A stretch of DNA of 64,000 nt from Actinopolymorpha pittospori (GTDB taxonomy: Bacteria > Actinomycetota > Actinomycetes > Propionibacteriales > Actinopolymorphaceae): assembly GCF_014873875.1 (NCBI RefSeq), contig NZ_JADBEM010000001.1, positions 1,364,001-1,428,000 on the forward strand. Reading direction: 5' to 3'. Of this stretch, positions 16,521-23,962 are shown one piece after another. The notes below the pieces were generated by a model. The model saw only the letters and a program-made list of their open reading frames with translations. It ran no database searches and was not told the DNA's origin. A program made the position numbers and the translations under genes. Position 1 is the stretch's first letter; each line of letters begins with the position of its first letter.

Positions 16521-17790
16521 GGGGGCGGGTCTTCTGGTCGGCTCCACGTGCTGCCACCGAGCCACTCCCGGCGGTGTCGTACTCAGCCGCGAGGGCGGCG
16601 AGGTTGCGTGCGGCGTTCGCGTCTCGGTCGAGGATGAATCCGCACGCCTGGCAGGTATAGCTCCGCTCGGCTAGGGCGAGTTTGGCTTTCACCGCGCCGC
16701 AGCCCGAGCAGGTCTTTGATGAGGGGTACCAGCGGTCTGCGATGACGAGCTGGCCGCCGTTCCAAGCGGTCCTGTATTCGAGTTGGCGGCGAAACTCGGC
16801 GAACCCGGCGTCGGCGATGTGGCGGGCCAGCCTGCGGTTGGCGAGCATGCCGGCGACGTTGAGGTCTTCCACCACGACCGTGCCATGCATCGCCGCAAGC
16901 CGGGTGGTGAGCTTGTGCAGGCCGTCGCGGCGCAGATTGCTCACACAGGCGTGTGCGCGGCCGAGCCGGGCGGCGGCCCGCTGCCACCGTTGCGAGGGGC
17001 GCTGCCCGCTGCGCCGGTCCGGTCCGGTCTTACGCGACAGGGCGCGGCCCAGCCTGCGAAGGCGGTTCTGTGTCATGGACAGGTGGCGCGGGTTCGGTAT
17101 GACCTCTCCAGTCGACAGGACGGCGAGGTGTGTGATGCCGACGTCGACGCCCACCACCGAGCCGGGTCGGGCAGGTGCACGGTCAGCCCGCTCGACCTGC
17201 ACGGTGAAGGCGACGTGCCAGCGTCGCCCGTCTCGGCGCAGGGTCGCCGACATGATCCGCGCGGTGCCGGCCTCCAGGCGGCGGGCGAGCTTGCGGGAGG
17301 ACTCGTGGAGCTTCAACCGACCCAGCCGTGGCAGCACCACGTGCTTACGGCCGGGCTCGACCCGGATCGTACCGGTCGTGAACCGCACGGAGGGTGTGCT
17401 GCGCCGACGGGACTTGAACCGGGGGAAACCCACGCTGCGCCCGGTCCGCTTGCCCGAGCGGGACTCCGACCAGTTCTTCAACGCGCGGGCCAGCGCGTCC
17501 AGGCCGGTGTTGAACGCCTCTTTCGAACACTCCGCCCACCACGGCGCCACATGGCCCTTGGCGGCGTTCCACGCCTTACGCAACCCAGGCAGCGTCCACG
17601 AGATCGACTCGGTGAGCTGGTCGTCGGAGATGCCGTACGTTCGCTCGGCGGCGCGCTGGTCCATGACAGCCTTCACCCGGGCCAACGCCCAGTTGAAAGC
17701 GACCCGGGCCGCACCCGCATGCGCGAGAACCGCACGCTCCTGACCCGGACTCAGGTCCAGGGCGAACCGATACGCCTGCAACGTCCTCAC
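16411..17790 (-). CDS. tnpB: TnpB RNA-guided nuclease (IS607/IS605 OrfB family)
   Basis: 459 residues. All three RuvC-like blocks are intact: GVDVGITHL with Asp216, VVVEDLNV with Glu308, and DRDANAARN at 388-396. The zinc ribbon has C361-x2-C364 and C380-x2-C383. TnpB cuts DNA next to a short TAM under guidance of an RNA from the element's 3' end, which helps the element persist. The GTG start at 17790 overlaps the tnpA stop. The protein looks active, although the partner recombinase is crippled. Confidence 0.93.
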   Translation of the reverse strand: MRTLQAYRFALDLSPGQERAVLAHAGAARVAFNWALARVKAVMDQRAAERTYGISDDQLTESISWTLPGLRKAWNAAKGHVAPWWAECSKEAFNTGLDALARALKNWSESRSGKRTGRSVGFPRFKSRRRSTPSVRFTTGTIRVEPGRKHVVLPRLGRLKLHESSRKLARRLEAGTARIMSATLRRDGRRWHVAFTVQVERADRAPARPGSVVGVDVGITHLAVLSTGEVIPNPRHLSMTQNRLRRLGRALSRKTGPDRRSGQRPSQRWQRAAARLGRAHACVSNLRRDGLHKLTTRLAAMHGTVVVEDLNVAGMLANRRLARHIADAGFAEFRRQLEYRTAWNGGQLVIADRWYPSSKTCSGCGAVKAKLALAERSYTCQACGFILDRDANAARNLAALAAEYDTAGSGSVAARGADQKTRPRGRVAVKREPGTAPAGQTGTVPPQGGTTNHVHAKAH

Positions 17791-18110
17791 CCCGAACCAC
17801 CCCCAGTCGCTGCCCCAGTGGCTGCTGAGCCGACCTCAGTCACCACCCGGTCAACGGAGAGCCGCTGGCTGGTAGCCCACGTGGTGACCCGAGCGACCTG
17901 CCGATCCAGATCAGCGCACTGGCCAGCCGAGGAGACCCGTGCGTACACCACAACCTGCCCGACCTCTGGTCGGGCCGGGGCCAGTGGCTCGCCAACCATG
18001 ATGAGCCGGCCCAGCCGGTACGTGGGAACAGGCAAGGCCCCAGGCCCGTAGCGCCGACGCGCGGTCGCACACGAGACACCCGTCGCCACAGCGCACCCCT
18101 TCAAGTGCAC
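17787..18110 (-). pseudogene. tnpA: IS607 TnpA serine recombinase with internal deletion
   Basis: 107 codons against roughly 190-210 in intact relatives. The N-terminal MerR-like helix-turn-helix (GVSCATARRRYGPGALPVP) and the start of the resolvase domain, VVVYARVSSAGQCADLDRQV with the nucleophilic Ser at 60/61, are preserved up to VVTEVGS. The sequence then jumps to a low-complexity AATGAATGGGSG tail. The stop still overlaps the tnpB GTG, as in complete elements, which suggests that a middle segment was lost while the coupled junction was kept. Confidence 0.75.
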
Positions 18111-18210
18111 GCCGTCACCTCAGCCGACTCATGAGCACTCTTGACTACCACCCCGCCACAGCAAACAGCCCTCCCGTCCACTTCAGCCTCTCACGGGTCG
18201 GCGCCCACGC

Positions 18211-19521
18211 TCAGCCACCGCCCCGTGGTGGCGTCTCCTCACCGCCTGGTTCGAGTCTCAGCTCCTCGACCCGCCGCCGCAGCCGAACCGACCACTGCTC
18301 CAGCCTGCGGGCGCCGGCGTCGAGCTCACGCTCGCGTTCGGACAGTTCCAGGTCGTAGCGTTCGAACTCTTCACGTTCCTGTGGTGTGAGCGCACGGGTC
18401 CGCTCCTTCACCCGCTCCGCCTCCCGGTGCCGACTGATGTCGGCCCGCAGCTCAGACAGCCGGACAAGCTCCTCGTCGATCCGGTCGAGGTGACGCTGCA
18501 GATGCTGGTGGCTGCGCACGGCCCAGCTTGGTCGTGCACCGCCGGCCGCGACCTGGTCCAGCTCCTCGCTCAGGACCTGCAGGTCGTGTTCGAGCGTCTC
18601 CTCCGTCCGGTAGGCCAGACCCTCCTCCCGGCGCCGTTCGAGCAGGTCGAGCTGACCGGTGACGAACGGCGAGCTGGCGAGTACGTACACGCCGGCGATC
18701 ATGATGGCGAGCCCGACGAGCGCGCCGGCGAACGTGATCGGGGACAGGTTGAGTTCGCCGCCCTGGACGCCGACACCGATCGCGATCGCGGCCAGCGGCT
18801 CGGCCACGACCAAGGTCGGGAACGACGCCGACAGTGGTGCCAGGTTGAAGGCGCTCTGGGTGAGCAGGATGCCCACCAGCGCGCACGCGAGCACTCCGTA
18901 GGCCTGCCAGGTCTGGAGCAGGGTGAGGAGCCCGCCGGTCTCGAGCGCGTCGATCGCGTCGTGGGTCAAAGCGCCCTGCAGCCCGAAGAGGATCCCGGCG
19001 GCGGCGGCGAGCAGCGGGGCCTCACGGATCGCGTCGAGTCGACGGCCGATCAGGACGAGGGCCAGGGCGAGCGCGAGGATCGTTCCGCCGACGATGACCC
19101 AGTCCAGCGGCGGGGCGGTCGAGGTCGCACCCTGGTGCGGACGCCCGGCGACGATGAAGATCGCCAGCCCCACCGCGGTGGCCACGGCACCCATCCAGTC
19201 GCGCAGTGGTACCGAGCGGCGTACCCAGGCGGCGGCGAGCGGCAGCGCGAACAGCAGCCGGGTCACCTGCAGCGGCTGAACCAGGGCGGCGTTACCGGCG
19301 CCCAGGGCGATCGCGGACGCGACGTTGCCCACGGTGGACAAGGCGATACCGGAGAGCCACAGTGGGCGGCGGGCCAACCAGATCACCAGGGTGAACGACA
19401 GCACCTTCTCCGGCGGGGCGTGTGAGGCAGCCCGTTGCTGAATGACGGAACCAGCCGCGAAGAACGCCGAAGCGACGAGCGCCAGCACGTAAACCGTCAC
19501 GCAGCGCCACCTCTCCGCCAA
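18211..19521 (-). CDS. DMT-superfamily (EamA-like) transporter with C-terminal coiled coil
   Basis: 436 residues. About nine or ten hydrophobic helices lie in residues 8-285 (e.g. VYVLALVASAFFAAGSVIQ, LALGAGNAALVQPLQVTRLL-like segments, LVGILLTQSAFNLAPLSASF), the layout of actinobacterial DMT proteins. They are followed by a ~140-residue charged coiled coil (ELDQVAAGG ... RHREAERVKERTRAL ... SERERELDAGARRLEQW) that would sit in the cytoplasm. The tail is unusual for a transporter and may mediate oligomerisation or partner binding. Cargo unknown. The GTG/ATG start at 19521 fits the first helix. Confidence 0.75.
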   Translation of the reverse strand: MAERWRCVTVYVLALVASAFFAAGSVIQQRAASHAPPEKVLSFTLVIWLARRPLWLSGIALSTVGNVASAIALGAGNAALVQPLQVTRLLFALPLAAAWVRRSVPLRDWMGAVATAVGLAIFIVAGRPHQGATSTAPPLDWVIVGGTILALALALVLIGRRLDAIREAPLLAAAAGILFGLQGALTHDAIDALETGGLLTLLQTWQAYGVLACALVGILLTQSAFNLAPLSASFPTLVVAEPLAAIAIGVGVQGGELNLSPITFAGALVGLAIMIAGVYVLASSPFVTGQLDLLERRREEGLAYRTEETLEHDLQVLSEELDQVAAGGARPSWAVRSHQHLQRHLDRIDEELVRLSELRADISRHREAERVKERTRALTPQEREEFERYDLELSERERELDAGARRLEQWSVRLRRRVEELRLEPGGEETPPRGGG

Positions 19522-19707
19522 CTGCCAGCAGAGGCCTCGGAGACCGCCTTCCTGTCTACTGTTACGCCTGTGCGGTCGCGTTTACGCTCAGGCGGCGTAC
19601 TCCCGCGATGATTGCGGGGTCATCCGTGCCTGGTTGTCCGAGACGAGGCGCTTGTCGCGGTGCGTCCGAGCTGGCCTGCTCGGGCTGGTTGGCGGTTGCC
19701 GAACGGC

Positions 19708-20169
19708 TTACTCGCCGGCGAGCTTACGGATCTGTTCGAGGATGCCGGTGAGTTCGCCGTCGACGCGGATGGAGTCGCGCATCAACTCGTCCAGGGAGCT
19801 CTGCAGCTCCGCCGCCTGCTCACCGATCTCCTGCGCGGAGGGCTGCCCGTCGGCGCCGAGGGCGTCGTTGAGCAGGTCCTGGATCTGTCCCTGCGCATCC
19901 GCCAAGGCCGCGTTGACGACCTGCTTGATCTCCGCGGCGAGGTCCTCGGAGGCCAACCGCAGTGCCCGCGGATCCAGGCGCAGCTCCTCGACGCCGTTCG
20001 CCTCGGAGAACGACGCGGAGATCCGCTGGTCGTCGCTGGTCGCGGAGCCGGTGACCGCGCCGATTCGGCGCTGCAGCTCCTCGGCCTTCTCCAGCTGTTC
20101 TCGCTGCGCCGCGAAGATCTCCTCCGGGCTCCGCAGCTCATCGCCCAGATCGAAGCTGCCCGACACCAT
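19708..20169 (-). CDS. YbaB/EbfC-family DNA-binding protein
   Basis: 153 residues. The helical N-terminal part (EEIFAAQREQLEKAEELQRRI), the strand region DDQRISASFSEANGVEELRLDP and the helical EDLAAEIKQVVNAALADAQ follow the YbaB/EbfC fold, small dimeric nucleoid-associated proteins. In actinobacteria such genes often stand next to WXG100/ESX-related genes, as here. It lies 65 bp after the 304-codon membrane gene on the same strand, so it is probably the last gene of a three-gene unit. A specific role in secretion is inference from context. Confidence 0.75.
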   Translation of the reverse strand: MVSGSFDLGDELRSPEEIFAAQREQLEKAEELQRRIGAVTGSATSDDQRISASFSEANGVEELRLDPRALRLASEDLAAEIKQVVNAALADAQGQIQDLLNDALGADGQPSAQEIGEQAAELQSSLDELMRDSIRVDGELTGILEQIRKLAGE

Positions 20170-20233
20170 GCTTTCGCTCGCCCCTGTCCCTGTCGACTGT
20201 CCCTGTCGACGTCGCCCGCCAACGCGTCGTGAG

Positions 20234-21145
20234 TTAGAACCCGCTCAGGCCGTTGATCCCCTTCATGCCCGCGCGCTTCCACTTCTCGATCATGTTTCCG
20301 ACGATGTCGATCGCGGAATGGCTGAGATTCTGCCAGCCCTCGCCCTCGACCCCGTCGATCTTGTATCCGTCGACGGCAGCGGCGTTGACTCCCATGACAC
20401 CGACGAGTCCCGCGTGCGCCCAACCAACCTTGATCATGATCTCGTCCATCACACGGATGATGGTCTGCACGGTCTTGATCAACGGGCGCCCGAAGTTGCG
20501 AATGGACATCGCGACACCCTGACCGCCGGGAATCGCCATCGCGATCCAGAAGGCTACCGCCATCGCGGCCAACGCCACCATGACCGCCATCGCGACCATG
20601 AGCTGGATGAACCGCAGCATCGCGACCACCGCGGTCATCGCCGCGGTGACGTATCCGAGTTGGGCGGTGGCGAGAATGCCGGCCCGGTGCACGGTGAGCA
20701 ACGAGGCGAACCGTTCCTGGTCGTCGGCCTTCCAGTTCTGATCGGTGATGCTGTCACCGTGCTCGCGCAGGTCGTCGTAGAGCTGGCTGCCGAGCTTGGC
20801 GGCCTCGTGCATCTTCGCGCAGGCGTCCATCATCGCGGCGGTGTCGGTGCGAATGAGGAACAGCCGCATCGGCACGGAGGTCAGCGCGTCGGTCGGCATG
20901 AACTGCGTCACGATGCTCTCCGAGCGCCCGAGCCGGATCACGCGGGTCGTCCGCATCGTGCGGTTGGACACCTGCGTGGACAGCCGCTGCAGAGCACCGA
21001 GCAGAACACCGCTCTTGGCCGCGGAAACCGGCATCAGCAACTCGGGGAATGCCGCGCAGGCCGCCAGGGAGGAGTAGAAAGCGATGTCGCCGAACTCCTT
21101 GCCGGGCCCCACCGCGCCGGCCATCGAGTCGTAGGCGTTGCTCAT
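20234..21145 (-). CDS. Uncharacterised membrane protein of an ESX/WXG100-like locus
   Basis: 303 residues. A helical N-terminal half with little hydrophobicity precedes two membrane segments around residues 160-210 (TAAMTAVVAMLRFIQLMVAM; AVMVALAAMAVAFWIAMAI), then a soluble C-terminal part. The layout (helical WXG-like N-terminus, central hairpin helices, short tail) resembles polymorphic type VII effector or accessory proteins, but no known domain is recognised. ATG 21145 overlaps the stop of the 100-aa WXG100-like gene, showing coupling. Confidence 0.6.
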   Translation of the reverse strand: MSNAYDSMAGAVGPGKEFGDIAFYSSLAACAAFPELLMPVSAAKSGVLLGALQRLSTQVSNRTMRTTRVIRLGRSESIVTQFMPTDALTSVPMRLFLIRTDTAAMMDACAKMHEAAKLGSQLYDDLREHGDSITDQNWKADDQERFASLLTVHRAGILATAQLGYVTAAMTAVVAMLRFIQLMVAMAVMVALAAMAVAFWIAMAIPGGQGVAMSIRNFGRPLIKTVQTIIRVMDEIMIKVGWAHAGLVGVMGVNAAAVDGYKIDGVEGEGWQNLSHSAIDIVGNMIEKWKRAGMKGINGLSGF

Positions 21146-21444
21146 TCGCCACCCCTGATGGTGTTGACCTCTTCGGTCGCCTCCCAGTTTCGGGACGTCT
21201 TCTGTGCGGCGGTGTTGACCTCGGCGGACACCTCTTGCTTGATCTTGAAGGACTGCTCGACGTATTCGGAGCCGAAGAAGAAGGAGGCGACGACGAACAT
21301 CCCACCGCCCTGGCCGGCGCTCATCATGGCTTCCTGAGCCTCGGCCGCGAGCCTGCTCGCCTTCGGCATGGTGTCGTTGGCCGAGCGTTCGATGCGCTTG
21401 CCCAGCTCACTGACGTAGTCCCAGTCGACGACCTTCGGTGCCAT
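21142..21444 (-). CDS. WXG100-like small protein (type VII secretion-related)
   Basis: 100 residues from ATG 21444, the usual WXG100 length; a longer start at 21525 adds unlikely residues. It is a mostly helical protein with a central Gly-rich turn (MSAGQGGGMF) between two helices, and RNWEATEEVN near the end. A canonical WxG is not present, so membership is by size, helix-turn-helix shape and context only. First gene of the unit with the membrane protein and YbaB protein. No EccC-type ATPase or other ESX machinery is in the window. Confidence 0.5.
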   Translation of the reverse strand: MAPKVVDWDYVSELGKRIERSANDTMPKASRLAAEAQEAMMSAGQGGGMFVVASFFFGSEYVEQSFKIKQEVSAEVNTAAQKTSRNWEATEEVNTIRGGE

Positions 21445-21581
21445 GAGGAGAAGGGTAGCGGCGAGATGTCCGGATGCGGAACCGTGCCTTATACCCATGT
21501 GACCGGCAGGTGAACCACCGACCACTCGCGGCCACGTTCTGGGCGCCGCTGCGCGACGAATCGCTCAACTAGGGTAAGCCG

Positions 21582-22322
21582 ATGGACTACACGATCCTGC
21601 AGATCGCGGCGGACGTCACCAGCGTGCGGGACGCCCTCACCACGCTCGCGCCAGGCTGGCCCGACGGTGCTGCCACAGCACACGCGCAGGGCTGGACCAC
21701 CGTGCCGCTGGACGCGCAGGCGGCCGGCCGGTTCGCTCCGCTGCTCGCGCGGATGCTCCGACGTGGTGTCCTGGTCTGGACAGTCGACTCCGAACACTGC
21801 CGGGTCTCGCTCTTCCGTACCAACGGCGAGGTCGCCGAGGCGGCCGACCACCCCGACCAGGTCGCCGCGCTCCGCGAGGTCTTCGAGCAGACGCACGTCC
21901 TGGTCTCGAGCACCGACGACGCCACCGACAGCGACGACGACAAGCGCGCCCTCGCCGCGAGCGCCTCCGACCCGAGGCGCCCGGCCACGCAACGACACCG
22001 CGCCTTCGCGCACCTGCTGGGCGTGCCCTACGTCGTTCCGGCCGAGCCGCCGGCGCGGACCCCGACCGCGCCGGCGCTGACCGGCGCCAGCCTGCCGCTG
22101 GGCGCCGACCAGTTCCGGCGCCGGCAGCGGATCCGGACGGCGCGCAGTTGGCTGCACCTGGTCTCCGGGCTGGCCCTCGTCGCCATCGTCGGAATGGTCG
22201 TACGCGGACCCTGGATCGGCATCCCGATCGCGCTCGTCGTCATCGCCGTGTTGCAACTCGTCCGCTACCTGCTCGGACGGTCCCTCCCGCCGGAGGCGAC
22301 CTACACCGTCAACAGCGCCTGA
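21582..22322 (+). CDS. Uncharacterised protein with C-terminal membrane hairpin
   Basis: 246 residues, divergent from the WXG100-like unit. Residues 1-110 form a soluble alpha/beta domain (MDYTILQIAADVTSVRDAL ... GWTTVPLDAQAAGRFAPLLARML). An acidic linker follows (TDDATDSDDD). Two membrane helices lie at about 187-210 and 212-232 (WLHLVSGLALVAIVGMVV; IGIPIALVVIAVLQLVRYLL). No family is recognised. Proximity suggests, but does not show, a link to the ESX-like cluster. Confidence 0.65.
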   Translation: MDYTILQIAADVTSVRDALTTLAPGWPDGAATAHAQGWTTVPLDAQAAGRFAPLLARMLRRGVLVWTVDSEHCRVSLFRTNGEVAEAADHPDQVAALREVFEQTHVLVSSTDDATDSDDDKRALAASASDPRRPATQRHRAFAHLLGVPYVVPAEPPARTPTAPALTGASLPLGADQFRRRQRIRTARSWLHLVSGLALVAIVGMVVRGPWIGIPIALVVIAVLQLVRYLLGRSLPPEATYTVNSA

Positions 22323-22358
22323 GCACCGGGAGCGGTCACCGCCACGGGAGGCTGGTCC

Positions 22359-23204
22359 TCACGCGAAGGCGGCGACGTTGCGGGCCGCCCAGTCGGCGAA
22401 GGTGCGCGCGGTACGACCGAGAACCCCTTCGACGTCGGGACTGACCCGCTGCTCGGCCGGCGTCGGGTTCCCGAGGATGTCGAGGGTGGTCTCGGCCACC
22501 GGTTCCGGCATGAACCGCAGCAACTGTCCGCGCGCCTCGTCGCGGGACAGTTCCACGAACCGGATCGGCTCGCCGAGCGCCGCGCCGATCGCCTCGGCCT
22601 GCTGCCGGGGTGTGATCAGGGCCGGCCCGGTCAACTCGTAGATCTGCCCGGCGTGGCCGTCCTCGCGCAGGGTCACGGCGGCGACGTCGGCGATGTCGGA
22701 CGGATCGATGGTCGGGAGACCGACGTCACCGAACGGCGCGGCGACGGTCCGCTCGGCACGTACCGACTCGACCCACGCGTAGGCGTTGGAGGCGAAACCA
22801 CCGGGTCGCAGGATCGTCCAGTCCAGCCCGCCCTGGCGGACGGCGTCCTCGATGGACCGCCCGGTGCCGCCGTGGGAGGCGGACTGTGGCCGGGTCGCGA
22901 TCCCCTGCGACGACAACAGCACGACCCGCTTCACGCCACCGGTCTTCGCGGCGTCGAGGATGTCGTTCGGGCTCAACAGGTGCGCGCTGGGGCCACCGTT
23001 TTGGAGGAACAGCGTGTCGGCACCGTCGAAGACGGGCCGGAGACTGTCCACGTCGGCGAGGTCGCCCCGCCTGGTCCGGACGCCGGAGGGCACATCCCCG
23101 TCGGTGATTCCTCGCGACGTCGCCGTCACCTGCTCCCCGGCGGCCACGAGTGCCGCCACGAGCGCTCGACCGACGTTCCCGGTCGCTCCAGTCACCACGA
23201 TCAC
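22359..23204 (-). CDS. NmrA-like NAD(P)-binding atypical SDR
   Basis: 281 residues. It opens directly with the Rossmann motif MIVVTGATGNVGRALV, followed by GVRTRRGDLAD and ADTLFLQNG. The catalytic Tyr/Lys pair of classical SDRs is absent, as usual in the NmrA/QOR2-type group of redox sensors and quinone reductases. The start is a GTG preceded by GGGAGAAGTAC. It is divergent from a TetR gene, with two related palindromes between them, so it is very likely the repressor's target. Confidence 0.88.
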   Translation of the reverse strand: MIVVTGATGNVGRALVAALVAAGEQVTATSRGITDGDVPSGVRTRRGDLADVDSLRPVFDGADTLFLQNGGPSAHLLSPNDILDAAKTGGVKRVVLLSSQGIATRPQSASHGGTGRSIEDAVRQGGLDWTILRPGGFASNAYAWVESVRAERTVAAPFGDVGLPTIDPSDIADVAAVTLREDGHAGQIYELTGPALITPRQQAEAIGAALGEPIRFVELSRDEARGQLLRFMPEPVAETTLDILGNPTPAEQRVSPDVEGVLGRTARTFADWAARNVAAFA

Positions 23205-23253
23205 GTACTTCTCCCATCGAACCGAGATCTCGCGCCGCGGGATCCCACGGCGC

Positions 23254-23275
23254 GAGTTAGTTGACTAACTAACTC
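23254..23275. promoter_or_regulatory. TetR-type operator 1 (nmrA-like side)
   Basis: GAGTTAGTTGAC followed by TAACTAACTC forms a 22-bp near-perfect inverted repeat with GTTAGT/ACTAAC cores, 50 bp upstream of the NmrA-like start. A second, related site overlaps the tetR start. Confidence 0.6.
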
Positions 23276-23306
23276 GGACGTTATCGTGTCGGACCGTCGC
23301 CGTCTA

Positions 23307-23327
23307 TAGTTAGTTAGGTGACTAACT
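23307..23327. promoter_or_regulatory. TetR-type operator 2 (overlapping the tetR start)
   Basis: TAGTTAGTTAGGTGACTAACT shares the GTTAG/CTAAC half-sites with the site 53 bp away and covers the GTG start codon at 23318. Repression here would be autoregulation. Confidence 0.6.
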
Positions 23328-23923
23328 CGCAGCGAACCGACCGTGCACCGGCCACCCCACCGGCCACCGCGCGGGGAGGCAAGCGGGAGCGGCTGGCGGC
23401 GGCAGCAGCGCGGATGCTGCACGAGCAGGGCGTCGAGAAGACCACCCTCGCCGACATCGCCCGGGCCGCGAACGTGCCCGTCGGGAACGTCTACTACTAC
23501 TTCAAGACCAAGGACGAACTGATCGAGGCGGCCATCGGCGCACACGCCGAGGGTCTCCACGCGATGATCGCCTCGCTCGAGGAGCTGCCCACCCCGCAGG
23601 AGCGACTGAAGGAGCTCATCGGCGGCTGGGTACGCCAGCGCGACCTCGCCGTCCAGTTCGGCTGCCCCTTCGGCACCCTGTGCTCGGAGCTGGACAAGCG
23701 CGCGGACGGGCTCGACCGCACCGCGGCCGAGGTCATGCGCATCTTCATCGACTGGAGCGAGCAGCAGTTCCAGGCGATGGGCCGCGACGACTCCCGCGAC
23801 CTCGCGGTCGCCCTGCTGGCGGCGTACCAGGGGATCTCCCTGCTCACCAACACCTTCCGCGATCCCGAACTCATGGTCCGCGAAGGCGACCGGCTCGAAC
23901 GCTGGATCGACTCCCTCGCCTGA
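23318..23923 (+). CDS. TetR/AcrR-family regulator
   Basis: 201 residues. The N-terminal TetR helix-turn-helix is at about 24-70 (RERLAAAAARMLHEQGVEKT, LADIARAANVPVGNVYYYFK). The ligand domain has QFGCPFGTLCSELDKR and AAYQGISLLTNTFRD, as in TetR proteins that control NAD(P)H-binding or NmrA-type enzymes. The GTG start lies inside its own operator and is probably leaderless. Divergent from the NmrA-like gene it most likely represses. Confidence 0.92.
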   Translation: MTNSQRTDRAPATPPATARGGKRERLAAAAARMLHEQGVEKTTLADIARAANVPVGNVYYYFKTKDELIEAAIGAHAEGLHAMIASLEELPTPQERLKELIGGWVRQRDLAVQFGCPFGTLCSELDKRADGLDRTAAEVMRIFIDWSEQQFQAMGRDDSRDLAVALLAAYQGISLLTNTFRDPELMVREGDRLERWIDSLA

Positions 23924-23962
23924 GGCCGACGACGCTTCCCCTGATCGCGCGGCGGGTGCGCC

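Larger units (their letters stand above)
16392..18130 (-). mobile_element. IS607-type insertion element (tnpA internally deleted, tnpB intact)
   Basis: tnpA-like and tnpB genes overlap by GTGA in the order typical of IS607 elements, which lack terminal inverted repeats, so exact ends cannot be set. The right end must lie between the tnpB stop (16411) and the thioesterase start (16391), and the left end upstream of 18110. The serine-recombinase gene has lost its catalytic-domain remainder, so autonomous movement is unlikely unless helped in trans. Confidence 0.75.
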
